Positions 1 through 6,290 are shown, numbered from the stretch's first letter. The stretch is 7,307 nt of DNA from Dehalococcoidia bacterium (GCA_023271485.1 JALPXT010000067.1:1-7307); one strand, 5' to 3'. The notes: generated by a model from the letters alone, not told the origin. Made by a program: numbers and translations.

Positions 1-162
1 GCCGAAATGCTCGACTATTCCCTTCCAGGCTTTGAGATGAGGTCGGACCACCTCCCGGGCGAGCACGTCAAAATCGATCAAGCAGGCACCCAGTTCCCTG
101 AAGATGCCGGCAACGGTGCTCTTCCCTGAGGCAATGCTTCCGGTGAGACCCACGATTATCAC
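1..162 (-). CDS. coaE: Dephospho-CoA kinase, N-terminal part (runs off the window)
   Basis: This is the first 54 codons of a kinase that phosphorylates the 3'-hydroxyl of dephospho-CoA with ATP, the last step of coenzyme A synthesis in the cytoplasm. The reading frame opens VIIVGLTGSIASGKSTVAG, a P-loop (GLTGSIASGKST, residues 5-16) in the form typical of CoaE. It continues with LGACLIDFDVLAREVV (24-39), matching the family's 'LGA..iDaD.laR.vv' segment with the acidic D30 and D32, and ends at EHFG, also a family landmark. The proposed start is GTG at 160-162; an in-frame TAG at 172-174 leaves little room upstream and no ATG. The start overlaps the stop codon of the upstream oxidoreductase gene by one base (TAGTG), so the two are probably translationally coupled. 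The remaining roughly three quarters of the protein lies outside the window. Confidence 0.9.
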   Translation of the reverse strand, partial: MIIVGLTGSIASGKSTVAGIFRELGACLIDFDVLAREVVRPHLKAWKGIVEHFG

Positions 163-2255
163 TACGGCATCCTATCGGCACGATCGCCGACAACCCGGCA
201 GGGAATCCCTCTGAGATTCAGAGAACCAAGCGCCGGGTCGTAAGGCGGAGCGCTATCGGTGATGATGTTTATGTTGGACTTGCGCCAGTCGAAAAGCTCC
301 GAGGCGCGTTTCTCGGGAAACCACCATCCGTAGGAGGCGACCACCACCCGGGGATCAAGGGCTTCATCTAATAACAGCTTCTGTTTGATTTTGCCCTTCG
401 GGGTCTCTATGAAAACCCAACTGCCTTCCTCAACTCCCAGCCTACGGGCGGTTGCCGGATTCAACTGCACCACCGGATCGGGGGTCATTTCTCGCAGTCT
501 GGCTATATTTCTGTGTGCCGAGTGGGAGAAGTGGCGTTCCTTGGCATTGGTGAGCAGGAGGGGGTATTCTTCCGATGGGGCGGGAGACTGGCATAGCTCG
601 CGGTAAAACGGCAGTGGGCTATAGCCCAGGGACTCCAACTGCCCGGAGTATATCTCCACCTTGCCCGATGGCGTCCTGAATCCAGATCCCTCGTATTTCA
701 TGTATCCCTTATCCCCCTCGAGGTATCTCCTCTCTTTCAGGTCCTCGAAGGTCAGCCCGCTGGGCTCCAGTATGAAATCCAGAGCCTCTCGCTCATCGGC
801 CCAGAAATGGTCCTGAAGGCCGAGTTTGCTGGCGAGCTGGTTTATTATCTTTATGTCAGGCCAGCACTCGCCTGGCGGCTCCACGATCTTGGGATAGGCC
901 AGGATGATTCCCCCGGCAGCGGGGTAAGGGCCTATCTCATCGGACTCGCCGATAGAAGCTACGGGAAGGACAACGTCAGCCAGTGAAGCGGTAGGAGTCA
1001 TGAAGAGATCAGCGACCACCATGAGCTCCAGCTTCATCAGGGCCTGGTAGGTTCGGGCAGCATCGGGATAGCTAAGAAGAGGATTGGTCCCGAAGAGCAG
1101 CGCTGCTTTGATCGGGTAAGGTTGTTCATCCAGGATGGCCTTCACCAATGATTGCCTCGCTATGAACGCCGACCTGGCGGCCAACTTGAACTCGCTGCCC
1201 GCCATCCTCTCGGGCTTGCGGGGGAATTGCCTTAGCAGCATGAACTGCCCTGACCTGCTGAGGGGAACCGGGGTCGTCAGTATCTCTCCGCCGGGTACGT
1301 CCAGATTGCCGGTGAGGGCACGCAGGATACAGATGGCCCGGCAGGTCTGAAAGCTCTTTTCCGTGTGGTCCAGGGCATTGCCCCACTCAATGGTGGCCGG
1401 CCTGGTTTCGGCGTACAGTCTCGCCACTTCTCTAATCCTCTCCTGAGGAATCCAGGTTACCTCTTCGACATCCTTCAGGGAATAGGTCTCGACATGCTCT
1501 GCCAATCTGTCAAAGCCGACCGTCCAGGACGACACAAAGCCCTCATCATATAGTTGCTCCTCAATGATCACCTTAATCATTCCCAGGGCCAGGATGCCAT
1601 CGCTGCCCGGTCGAGGCTTTAGCCAGACGTCGGATCGGGATGCCGGCGTTGTCTTCCGAGGGTCGATTACAATCAGTTTCGCTCCGGCTGTAAGCGCGGA
1701 CTTGCGTTCTAAAGGGGACAGGCCATTTCGCGTGTGAGGCGGATTACTTCCCCAGACCACGATGCAGTGCGGATGGTTCTCACTATCAGGATGGGAGGGA
1801 GCGCCAAAGGTGTAGTTAGAGGCAAGCTCGCCGGGCATGTGACAAATGTGCCCTGGGGTGGTGATATTGGGGGTGCCAAAGGCACTGGCCAGCCTCTGGG
1901 CAAAAGCTATCTCCATGCCTTTAGGATCACCCATCCCCAGAGCCACGCATTCCGGTCCGATGGTCTGCTTCAAGTCACGCAGCTTGCCGGCGATGTAGTC
2001 CAGCGCCTCTTCCCATGAGACCCTCTTCCAGTTGCCATTACCCCTGGCTCCCTTCCTCCGCAGAGGGTAAAGGAGGCGATCGGGATGATTCAGAATCTCC
2101 GGCAGTGCCAGCCCCCTGGCGCAGGCGCTGTCTCTGCCCTTTGGAGCATCCTTATCTGCGGCCACGGCGATGATTCTACCGTCCTCAATGGTAACCAGCA
2201 GGCTGCACCGCCCAAAGCACATGCGGCAGAATGTTCTGGTAGTCAATTCTCTCAT
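162..2255 (-). CDS. Molybdopterin-dependent oxidoreductase (DMSO reductase superfamily), cytoplasmic, [4Fe-4S] type
   Basis: This 697-residue protein has the full layout of a bis-MGD molybdenum or tungsten enzyme. An N-terminal cluster motif C10-x2-C13-x3-C17...C45 binds one [4Fe-4S], followed by R47 at the conserved Lys/Arg site. C138 in the segment GHICHMPG is the likely Mo/W ligand. Dinucleotide-binding landmarks are VVWGSNPPHTRNG (166-178), LIVIDPRKT (194-202), LLFGTNPLLSYPD (386-398) and the TPTASLADVVLP stretch (420-431). The C-terminal cofactor-binding domain runs from about 563 to 692. No twin-arginine signal precedes the first cysteine, so the enzyme should be cytoplasmic. In overall length and in the 220-325 region it resembles acetylene hydratase and related formate dehydrogenase or thiosulfate reductase-like catalytic subunits. 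However, F14 occupies the place of the catalytic Asp13 of acetylene hydratase, so that reaction is unlikely. No electron-transfer subunit is adjacent within the window. The ATG is preceded by GGAGGG at 2263-2268. The substrate cannot be assigned. Confidence 0.92.
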   Translation of the reverse strand: MRELTTRTFCRMCFGRCSLLVTIEDGRIIAVAADKDAPKGRDSACARGLALPEILNHPDRLLYPLRRKGARGNGNWKRVSWEEALDYIAGKLRDLKQTIGPECVALGMGDPKGMEIAFAQRLASAFGTPNITTPGHICHMPGELASNYTFGAPSHPDSENHPHCIVVWGSNPPHTRNGLSPLERKSALTAGAKLIVIDPRKTTPASRSDVWLKPRPGSDGILALGMIKVIIEEQLYDEGFVSSWTVGFDRLAEHVETYSLKDVEEVTWIPQERIREVARLYAETRPATIEWGNALDHTEKSFQTCRAICILRALTGNLDVPGGEILTTPVPLSRSGQFMLLRQFPRKPERMAGSEFKLAARSAFIARQSLVKAILDEQPYPIKAALLFGTNPLLSYPDAARTYQALMKLELMVVADLFMTPTASLADVVLPVASIGESDEIGPYPAAGGIILAYPKIVEPPGECWPDIKIINQLASKLGLQDHFWADEREALDFILEPSGLTFEDLKERRYLEGDKGYMKYEGSGFRTPSGKVEIYSGQLESLGYSPLPFYRELCQSPAPSEEYPLLLTNAKERHFSHSAHRNIARLREMTPDPVVQLNPATARRLGVEEGSWVFIETPKGKIKQKLLLDEALDPRVVVASYGWWFPEKRASELFDWRKSNINIITDSAPPYDPALGSLNLRGIPCRVVGDRADRMP

Positions 2256-2262
2256 TGAGTAT

Positions 2263-2268
2263 CCCTCC
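2263..2268 (-). promoter_or_regulatory. Ribosome binding site of the molybdopterin oxidoreductase gene
   Basis: On the minus strand GGAGGG lies 7 bases before the ATG at 2253-2255. It confirms that start and therefore the absence of an N-terminal export signal. Confidence 0.75.
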
Positions 2269-2275
2269 GCACTCT

Positions 2276-2304
2276 ATCATAGACATCAACGAGGGAAAAA
2301 TCAA
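2276..2304 (-). promoter_or_regulatory. Sigma70-type promoter for the oxidoreductase-coaE transcript
   Basis: Read on the minus strand there is TTGATT (2299-2304), a 17-base spacer, and TATGAT (2276-2281). These are close to the -35 and -10 consensus at ideal spacing. Transcription would begin near 2269, just ahead of the GGAGGG ribosome binding site, giving a leader of only about 14 bases. This is a sequence-based prediction. Confidence 0.6.
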
Positions 2305-2309
2305 CAATC

Positions 2310-2339
2310 TTAGCGAACCGGCGGCGAAACTGCTATAAT
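2310..2339 (+). promoter_or_regulatory. Extended -10 promoter for the plus-strand seven-gene operon
   Basis: TGCTATAAT at 2331-2339 is a perfect -10 hexamer with the upstream TG of an extended -10 element. The -35 region is poor (TTAGCG at 2310-2315, 18-base spacer), as is tolerated when an extended -10 is present. The predicted start of transcription is near 2346, only about 7-10 bases before the ATG codons at 2353 and 2356. It is back to back with the minus-strand promoter, and the two -10 boxes are about 50 bases apart. Confidence 0.6.
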
Positions 2340-2352
2340 TAACAAGAGGGCA

Positions 2353-3039
2353 ATGATGGATCACGATGCCGAGATCGAATACGCGCTGAGGCATACCGAG
2401 TTGGTGAGGCCACCGGAGCAGAGGCTGAATACCTTTGGTGTCACTAAGGTGCACTACTATCTGCTCGCCGAACCGATGGACAGCGTGAACGAGACCAGAA
2501 TCCGGGAGGGCAGGGTAATCGCCGAGAGACCCAGGATAGTTACGCCCAGTTACCTCCTTAACGTCTTCGAGGGGTTCGGCGATCATGCCAGGAAGCAAGC
2601 GGAGGCTCTCCTCGGCAGATATGGCTTCGACCCCAATATACTGGAATATAAATACAGGAATGAGATGGGCAACACCTGGACTCTCTCGGAGAACATAAGC
2701 CAGGTGATCCTCAAGATAAATGGGAAAATAGACGATGAGAGTGATCCTCTGGCGGCGATTCTGAAATGCCCCGATGATGCCTGGCAGATATCTCTGATGA
2801 TGTTCATCATGAGTGTGACGAGATCATCCGCGTCTAAGAATATCGCTGAGCTGGATAGCAGAGGTCTGTTCGAAAGACAATACGGAATCCCCAAATTTGT
2901 GAGGGACGAAATCGACGATCTGTTCAGGGCAGCATCCAAAGATCGCTCCAGCATCGAGGAACTGGGGTCTAAGCTCCAGAGCTATGGGGTCTTTGAACAG
3001 TATCAGGATAGGTTCTTCACGCTCTTGAGGAGAAGGTGA
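2353..3039 (+). CDS. Conserved hypothetical protein, 228 aa, first gene of the lar/thi4 operon
   Basis: I do not recognise a function. The protein is soluble, with no signal peptide, no membrane segment and a single cysteine (C139), so a metal-cluster role is unlikely. It has a basic patch REGRVIAERPRIVTP (51-65) followed by an apparently all-helical remainder, and ends with EQYQDRFFTLLRRR (215-228). It resembles uncharacterised proteins that I associate with Dehalococcoidia and other Chloroflexota; this is from memory and was not searched. Two adjacent ATG codons (2353 and 2356) could serve as start. The second gives 5 bases to the AGAGGG at 2345-2350, the first only 2, so 2356 may be the true start. 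It is separated by 13 bases from the thiamine-binding protein gene and likely co-transcribed with it. Confidence 0.75.
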   Translation: MMDHDAEIEYALRHTELVRPPEQRLNTFGVTKVHYYLLAEPMDSVNETRIREGRVIAERPRIVTPSYLLNVFEGFGDHARKQAEALLGRYGFDPNILEYKYRNEMGNTWTLSENISQVILKINGKIDDESDPLAAILKCPDDAWQISLMMFIMSVTRSSASKNIAELDSRGLFERQYGIPKFVRDEIDDLFRAASKDRSSIEELGSKLQSYGVFEQYQDRFFTLLRRR

Positions 3040-3052
3040 ATGGAGGTGCATA

Positions 3053-3364
3053 GTGAAAGAGCAGGTTATTGCCGAACTACACGTTGTCCCTTTAGGCACA
3101 GAGACTGCCAGTTTGAGTCACTACGTCGCCGCCTGTCTCGATGTTCTTAAAGAGGCTGAAGACATAACCTACCGGTTGACTGCCATGGGGACGATTGTCC
3201 AGGGACCTCTGGACAGGATACTTGAGCTGGCGCGGGAGATGCACGAGGTGCCGTTTACGATGGGAGTGAAACGAGTGGCGACCACCATCTACATCGATGA
3301 TCGCCGCGATAAACTGATAAGCATCGAGGGAAAGATGAAAGCGGTGCTGGACAAGAACCCTTAA
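3053..3364 (+). CDS. MTH1187/YkoF-family thiamine-binding protein (DUF77)
   Basis: This small protein of 103 residues has the usual length and sequence character of the MTH1187 family: a ferredoxin-like fold that assembles as an oligomer and binds thiamine or its pyrimidine precursor in the cytoplasm. Typical features are the opening EQVIAELHVVPLGTETASLSHYV (3-25, strand then helix), the central YRLTAMGTIVQG (40-51) and the late VKRVATTIYIDDRRD segment (72-86). The start is GTG at 3053, supported by GGAGG at 3042-3046 six bases upstream; an ATG at 3040 is in a different frame. It follows the upstream gene by 13 bases. With thi4 further down the same operon it suggests a link to thiamine supply. 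The ligand is inferred from the family, not from visible binding residues. Confidence 0.88.
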   Translation: MKEQVIAELHVVPLGTETASLSHYVAACLDVLKEAEDITYRLTAMGTIVQGPLDRILELAREMHEVPFTMGVKRVATTIYIDDRRDKLISIEGKMKAVLDKNP

Positions 3365-3386
3365 ACGGGATAGTTACGAATTCAGA

Positions 3387-4229
3387 ATGTGTACCTCTGA
3401 GGAGAAACTGGTAACCCTTAAAAGGACGTTAGCGGAAATGGGGAGCGCCCTTGTTGCCTACTCAGGGGGTGTGGACAGCACCTTCTTGCTGAAGGTGGCC
3501 CAGGAGATGCTGCGGGACAAGGTGATAGCGGTAACGGCGACCTCCGAGACCTATTCCTCTCATGAACTGAAGTCCGCCCTGAGCATGGCCCAGGAGCTGG
3601 GAGTAAAGCATATTCTGATTCATACCGAAGAATTGACCAACCATGATTTTGCCGGTAATCCAAAGGAACGCTGTTATTTTTGCAAGAGAGAGCTGATTTC
3701 TAAGTTGAACGATATAGCCGGAGAGCATAATCTAAGTTATGTTCTGGACGGCTCCAACTATGACGATCTGGCTGATTATCGGCCCGGCATGAAGGCTGTG
3801 CGTGAGCTCGGGGCCCGCAGTCCGCTCAAGGAATCGGGCCTGACTAAGAACGATATTCGATCGCTTTCCAGGCAGATGAACTTGCCCACCTGGAATAAGC
3901 CATCCCTTGCCTGCTTAGCTTCAAGGATTCCCTACGGTGACCGGATAACTAAAGAGAAGCTGATGATGATCGACCAGGCGGAGGCATTCTTGCGAGATCT
4001 GGGGATAGGGCAGTTAAGGGTGAGACACCACGAAACCATCGCCCGAATCGAGGTGCTGCCGGAGGATATTCCCCTCTTCCTTCAGCCGGACCTGAGAGAG
4101 AAGATTAGTGGCAGGTTCAGGGAGATAGGATATAGCTTTATAACTCTTGATTTACAGGGCTACCGCATGGGAAGCATGAACGAGCCGGATGATCTGAAGG
4201 GAGAGCAGCTTGAAGATCGCTTATTTTGA
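3387..4229 (+). CDS. larE: LarE, ATP-dependent sulfur transferase of nickel-pincer cofactor synthesis (three-cysteine type)
   Basis: LarE adenylylates the LarB product (a pyridinium dicarboxylate mononucleotide) and replaces carboxylate oxygens with sulfur to give bis-thiocarboxylate. The 280-residue length is normal for the family. The PP-loop SGGVDST is at 26-32. NPKERCYFCK (91-100) supplies C96 and C99, and NKPSLACLASRIPYG (170-184) supplies C176, equivalent to the sacrificial cysteine of Lactobacillus plantarum LarE. The L. plantarum enzyme lacks the CxxC pair; LarE proteins with all three cysteines, such as that of Thermotoga maritima, are reported to bind a [4Fe-4S] cluster and need not destroy their own cysteine. 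That mechanism is inferred for this protein. The ATG at 3387 has no convincing ribosome binding site, and there is no alternative start that keeps the N-terminus intact. The end overlaps larC by 20 bases in another frame. Confidence 0.94.
   Translation: MCTSEEKLVTLKRTLAEMGSALVAYSGGVDSTFLLKVAQEMLRDKVIAVTATSETYSSHELKSALSMAQELGVKHILIHTEELTNHDFAGNPKERCYFCKRELISKLNDIAGEHNLSYVLDGSNYDDLADYRPGMKAVRELGARSPLKESGLTKNDIRSLSRQMNLPTWNKPSLACLASRIPYGDRITKEKLMMIDQAEAFLRDLGIGQLRVRHHETIARIEVLPEDIPLFLQPDLREKISGRFREIGYSFITLDLQGYRMGSMNEPDDLKGEQLEDRLF
4197..4203 (+). promoter_or_regulatory. Ribosome binding site deciding the TTG start of larC
   Basis: AAGGGAG inside the end of larE lies 6 bases before the TTG at 4210. 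It supports this start, as does the resulting MKIAYFDCFSG N-terminus, which is the usual beginning of LarC proteins. Confidence 0.65.
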
Positions 4230-5481
4230 CTGCTTTTCGGGTATCAGCGGAGACATGGTGCTGGGGGCGCTGGTCGATCTGGGTGTGGGGGTTCGGGAGT
4301 TGAGTTCCGAACTCGATAAGTTGCGTCTCTCAGTGCCTTACGAACTCAAGGCCAAGAAAGTAGAGAAACACGGTATTTGCGGCACCAAGATTGATGTTGC
4401 TCTGCACCAGAAGGATGAGGCACGTAAGCTGGTAGATATCCTGAGGATAATCGAGGGGAGCGCGTTAGCCGAGGAGATTAAAGGGCCGGCGAGAAAGATA
4501 TTTGTTAGATTGGCCGAAGCGGAAGCCAGGATACATCAAGAGGACCTCAACGAGGTGCATTTCCACGAACTGGGCGGACTGGATGCTATTATTGACATCG
4601 TTGGTGCGGTTGCTGGCATGAAGCTGTTGGGTATCGATGCTATTTATGGATCGCCGTTGCGCCTCGGTCATGGCTTCGTAAAGTGTCGCCATGGTACACT
4701 TCCGATTCCTGCCCCGGCCACTCTGGAGCTGACCAAAGGGGTACCCGTTTACGGGGGGGACGTCGATGCGGAGCTGGTCACGCCCACCGGGGCGGCGATC
4801 ATCACCACACTGGCCCGGGGCTTTGGCGAATTGCCCCAAATGAAGATCGAGAAGATAGGCTACGGGGCAGGCAAGCAGAATCTCCCTATCCCCAACCTGC
4901 TGAGGGTTCTCATCGGGGAGCGAGGAAGCCACAGAGTTCACAGAGAGCTCCGAGGAAATGAAATCTGTGATCTCGGTGTGCTCTGTGGTTATGACGAGGA
5001 TACCGTTACGGTTGTAGAAACCAATATCGACGATATGAACCCCGAGTTTTATGAATATATTATGTCCAGACTATTTGAGAGCGGTGCGGTTGATGTTTAC
5101 CTGACCCCAACCCAGATGAAACAGGTAAGGCCGGCTACCTTGCTTTCCGTTGTCGTGTCTGCGGAAAACCTGCGCCCTGTCCTGGAGGTAATCTTCAGGG
5201 AAACTACCACCCTGGGGGTAAGAACCTACCAGACAAAAAGATATAAATTGGCAAGAGAAGAGATAGTGGTGGAGACAGAATATGGTGAGGTGCGGGTCAA
5301 ACTGGGCAGATTGAGGGGGGAGGTGGTAAATCTTGCCCCGGAATATAGGGATTGCCGGCGTCTGGCGGATGAGCTGGGCATTCCCATCAAACAGATCTAC
5401 GAGGCGGCCAGAGGGGCTGCTGCAACGGGAGAATGTAATATTGAAGACCAGCGAGATACTGCAGAAGCTCAAGAGCGGTGA
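4210..5481 (+). CDS. larC: LarC, nickel insertion protein of the nickel-pincer cofactor pathway (single uninterrupted ORF)
   Basis: LarC is the CTP-dependent cyclometallase that inserts nickel into the bis-thiocarboxylate nucleotide to complete the NPN cofactor. The 423-residue protein has the DUF111 landmarks: FDCFSGISGDM (6-16), VHFHELGGLDAIIDIVG (116-132), ELVTPTGAA (188-196), ETNIDDMNPE (270-279), the MKQVRPATLLSVV segment (303-315) and the C-terminal PEYRDCRRLA (377-386). In L. plantarum the two halves, LarC1 and LarC2, are joined by programmed frameshifting; here they are in one frame. Between the halves, residues about 240-261 are encoded by a palindromic interspersed repeat (4929-4988), making this linker longer than I would expect. 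Translation starts at TTG 4210, overlapping larE by 20 bases; the end overlaps larB by 41 bases. No His-rich nickel store is visible. Confidence 0.95.
   Translation: MKIAYFDCFSGISGDMVLGALVDLGVGVRELSSELDKLRLSVPYELKAKKVEKHGICGTKIDVALHQKDEARKLVDILRIIEGSALAEEIKGPARKIFVRLAEAEARIHQEDLNEVHFHELGGLDAIIDIVGAVAGMKLLGIDAIYGSPLRLGHGFVKCRHGTLPIPAPATLELTKGVPVYGGDVDAELVTPTGAAIITTLARGFGELPQMKIEKIGYGAGKQNLPIPNLLRVLIGERGSHRVHRELRGNEICDLGVLCGYDEDTVTVVETNIDDMNPEFYEYIMSRLFESGAVDVYLTPTQMKQVRPATLLSVVVSAENLRPVLEVIFRETTTLGVRTYQTKRYKLAREEIVVETEYGEVRVKLGRLRGEVVNLAPEYRDCRRLADELGIPIKQIYEAARGAAATGECNIEDQRDTAEAQER
4929..4988. repeat. Palindromic CACAGAG-type interspersed repeat inserted in frame in larC
   Basis: The left arm (4929-4946) begins CCACAGAG and the right arm (4971-4988) ends CTCTGTGG. 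Aligned as inverted repeats they agree at about 15 of 18 positions, with a 24-base centre. The left arm contains a second partial CACAGAGA copy, and TCTGTGA follows at 4964. The motif, with CTCTGTGGTTA at its right end, resembles the small palindromic CACAGAG...CTCTGTG elements scattered through many bacterial genomes. The whole is read through as larC codons for about 20 residues with no stop or frame change. Confidence 0.6.
5427..5432 (+). promoter_or_regulatory. Ribosome binding site deciding the TTG start of larB
   Basis: GGGAGA within the end of larC lies 8 bases before TTG at 5441. It favours this start over in-frame codons further upstream, which would add a non-homologous extension translated from larC sequence. 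Confidence 0.6.
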
Positions 5482-6256
5482 AATCAGCGTCGGCGAGGCA
5501 GAGGGGCTTCTGGAAAGAACCGCTTTCGAGAGGATGAAGCTGAGACTGGTGGACGACCTTGCCCGATTAGATGTATATCGCGACCGGAGAGCAGGCATCC
5601 CAGAGGTCATCCTGGCTGAGGGCAAGAAGCCCGAATGGGTGGCCAGACTATTACTGGAGATGGTTAAAGAACGGGGTAGAGCTATGGCCACCCGGGTAGA
5701 AGACGCATGTCTCCAGAAGATAAAAGAGGTTGTGCCGTCGGAATATCGTATCCAGGTATACGGCGAAGCGCGGATTGTTACGGTAAGCGAGCCGGGATTT
5801 GAGGTGACTGGAACCGGGGGCAAGGTAGGACTGATAGCGGCCGGCACCGCCGACATATCGGTAGCGGAGGAGGCGCGTGTTACCGCTGAGCAGATGGGGT
5901 GTAAAGTTCACACTGCCTACGATGTGGGTATAGCCGGCCCACAGCGGGTGCTTGCTCCGCTTGAGGAGATGCTGAGCGAGGGAATAGATGTGATTGTTGT
6001 GGTTGCGGGAATGGATGCGGTCCTTCCCATTACGGTCAGAGGTCTGGTGGATCTCCCGGTGATCGGCGTTCCTACCTCGGTTGGATACGGGATAGCGGCG
6101 AAGGGCATTGCTCCTCTGCTCACTATGCTTCAATCCTGCTCGCCGGGGCTGGGGGTGGTCAACATAGATAACGGTTTCGGGGCTGGTGCACTGGCGGCTT
6201 TGATTGCCAACCGGGTGGGGCGTGCGAGGGCGGGGAACTTAAGACTTAAAACCTAA
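5441..6256 (+). CDS. larB: LarB, nicotinate adenine dinucleotide carboxylase/hydrolase of the nickel-pincer pathway
   Basis: LarB carboxylates the pyridinium ring of NaAD at C5 and hydrolyses the phosphoanhydride to give AMP and pyridinium biscarboxylate mononucleotide, the first step of NPN synthesis. The C-terminal part is related to the PurE class of AIR carboxylases. With the TTG start at 5441 the protein has 271 residues. Family signatures are DRRAGIPEVILAEGK (48-62), TRVED (84-88), AAGTADISVAEEA (133-145), CKVHTAYDVGIAG (154-166), AGMDAVLP (189-196), GVPTSVGYG (209-217) and SCSPGLGVVNIDNGFGAGA (232-250). C233 matches the cysteine (C221 in L. plantarum) that forms the transient adduct with the pyridine ring. 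The last few residues (N-L-R-L-K-T) come from a heptamer repeat that also covers the stop codon, so the tail is longer than in the L. plantarum protein. The start overlaps larC by 41 bases in another frame. Confidence 0.94.
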   Translation: MKTSEILQKLKSGEISVGEAEGLLERTAFERMKLRLVDDLARLDVYRDRRAGIPEVILAEGKKPEWVARLLLEMVKERGRAMATRVEDACLQKIKEVVPSEYRIQVYGEARIVTVSEPGFEVTGTGGKVGLIAAGTADISVAEEARVTAEQMGCKVHTAYDVGIAGPQRVLAPLEEMLSEGIDVIVVVAGMDAVLPITVRGLVDLPVIGVPTSVGYGIAAKGIAPLLTMLQSCSPGLGVVNIDNGFGAGALAALIANRVGRARAGNLRLKT

Positions 6257-6271
6257 AACTTAAAACCCAAA
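6237..6271 (+). repeat. Degenerate heptamer tandem repeat, about five units, across the larB stop codon
   Basis: The units read ACTTAAG, ACTTAAA, ACCTAAA, ACTTAAA, ACCCAAA, with consensus ACYTAAA. Units 2-3 and 4-5 also form a 14-base repeat with one mismatch (6244-6257 and 6258-6271). The array encodes the final residues of LarB, contains its TAA stop (6254-6256), and fills most of the larB-thi4 gap. It is AT-rich compared with its surroundings. Confidence 0.75.
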
Positions 6272-6274
6272 AAA

Positions 6275-6280
6275 AGGAGG
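6275..6280 (+). promoter_or_regulatory. Ribosome binding site of thi4
   Basis: A strong AGGAGG follows the A-run after the heptamer repeat and lies 10 bases before the ATG at 6291. No TPP riboswitch fits in the 34-base gap between larB and thi4. Confidence 0.8.
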
Positions 6281-6290
6281 CGGCTTAAGA

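Noticed and set aside
1126..1386. Open frames antisense to or out of frame with the oxidoreductase gene (also 385-606, 1135-1350, 1709-1903 and 1734-2018)
   Set aside because: They lie wholly inside a well-supported 697-residue enzyme, show no recognisable protein motifs, and lack convincing ribosome binding sites.
1842..1844. Selenocysteine at the Mo/W ligand position of the oxidoreductase
   Set aside because: The codon for residue 138 is TGT (Cys), and the reading frame has no internal TGA.
3365..3386. Terminator or separate promoter between the thiamine-binding gene and larE
   Set aside because: The 22-base gap has no hairpin with a T-run and no plausible -35/-10 pair, so the genes are treated as one transcript.
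5333..5440. A longer larB with 36 extra N-terminal residues
   Set aside because: The extension is translated from larC sequence in another frame and does not resemble LarB; the TTG at 5441 with its own GGGAGA gives the normal N-terminus.
4210..5481. Programmed frameshift in larC as in Lactobacillus plantarum
   Set aside because: All LarC1 and LarC2 landmarks lie in one continuous frame, so no frameshift is needed.
5071..5856. A 261-codon minus-strand open frame across the larC-larB boundary
   Set aside because: Its translation is low-complexity and Ser/Thr/Pro-rich with no family character, and it is antisense to two clearly identified genes.
6257..6290. TPP riboswitch controlling thi4
   Set aside because: The larB-thi4 gap is only 34 bases and is filled by the heptamer repeat and the ribosome binding site. 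The 97-base region ahead of the operon also shows no recognisable THI-box pattern.
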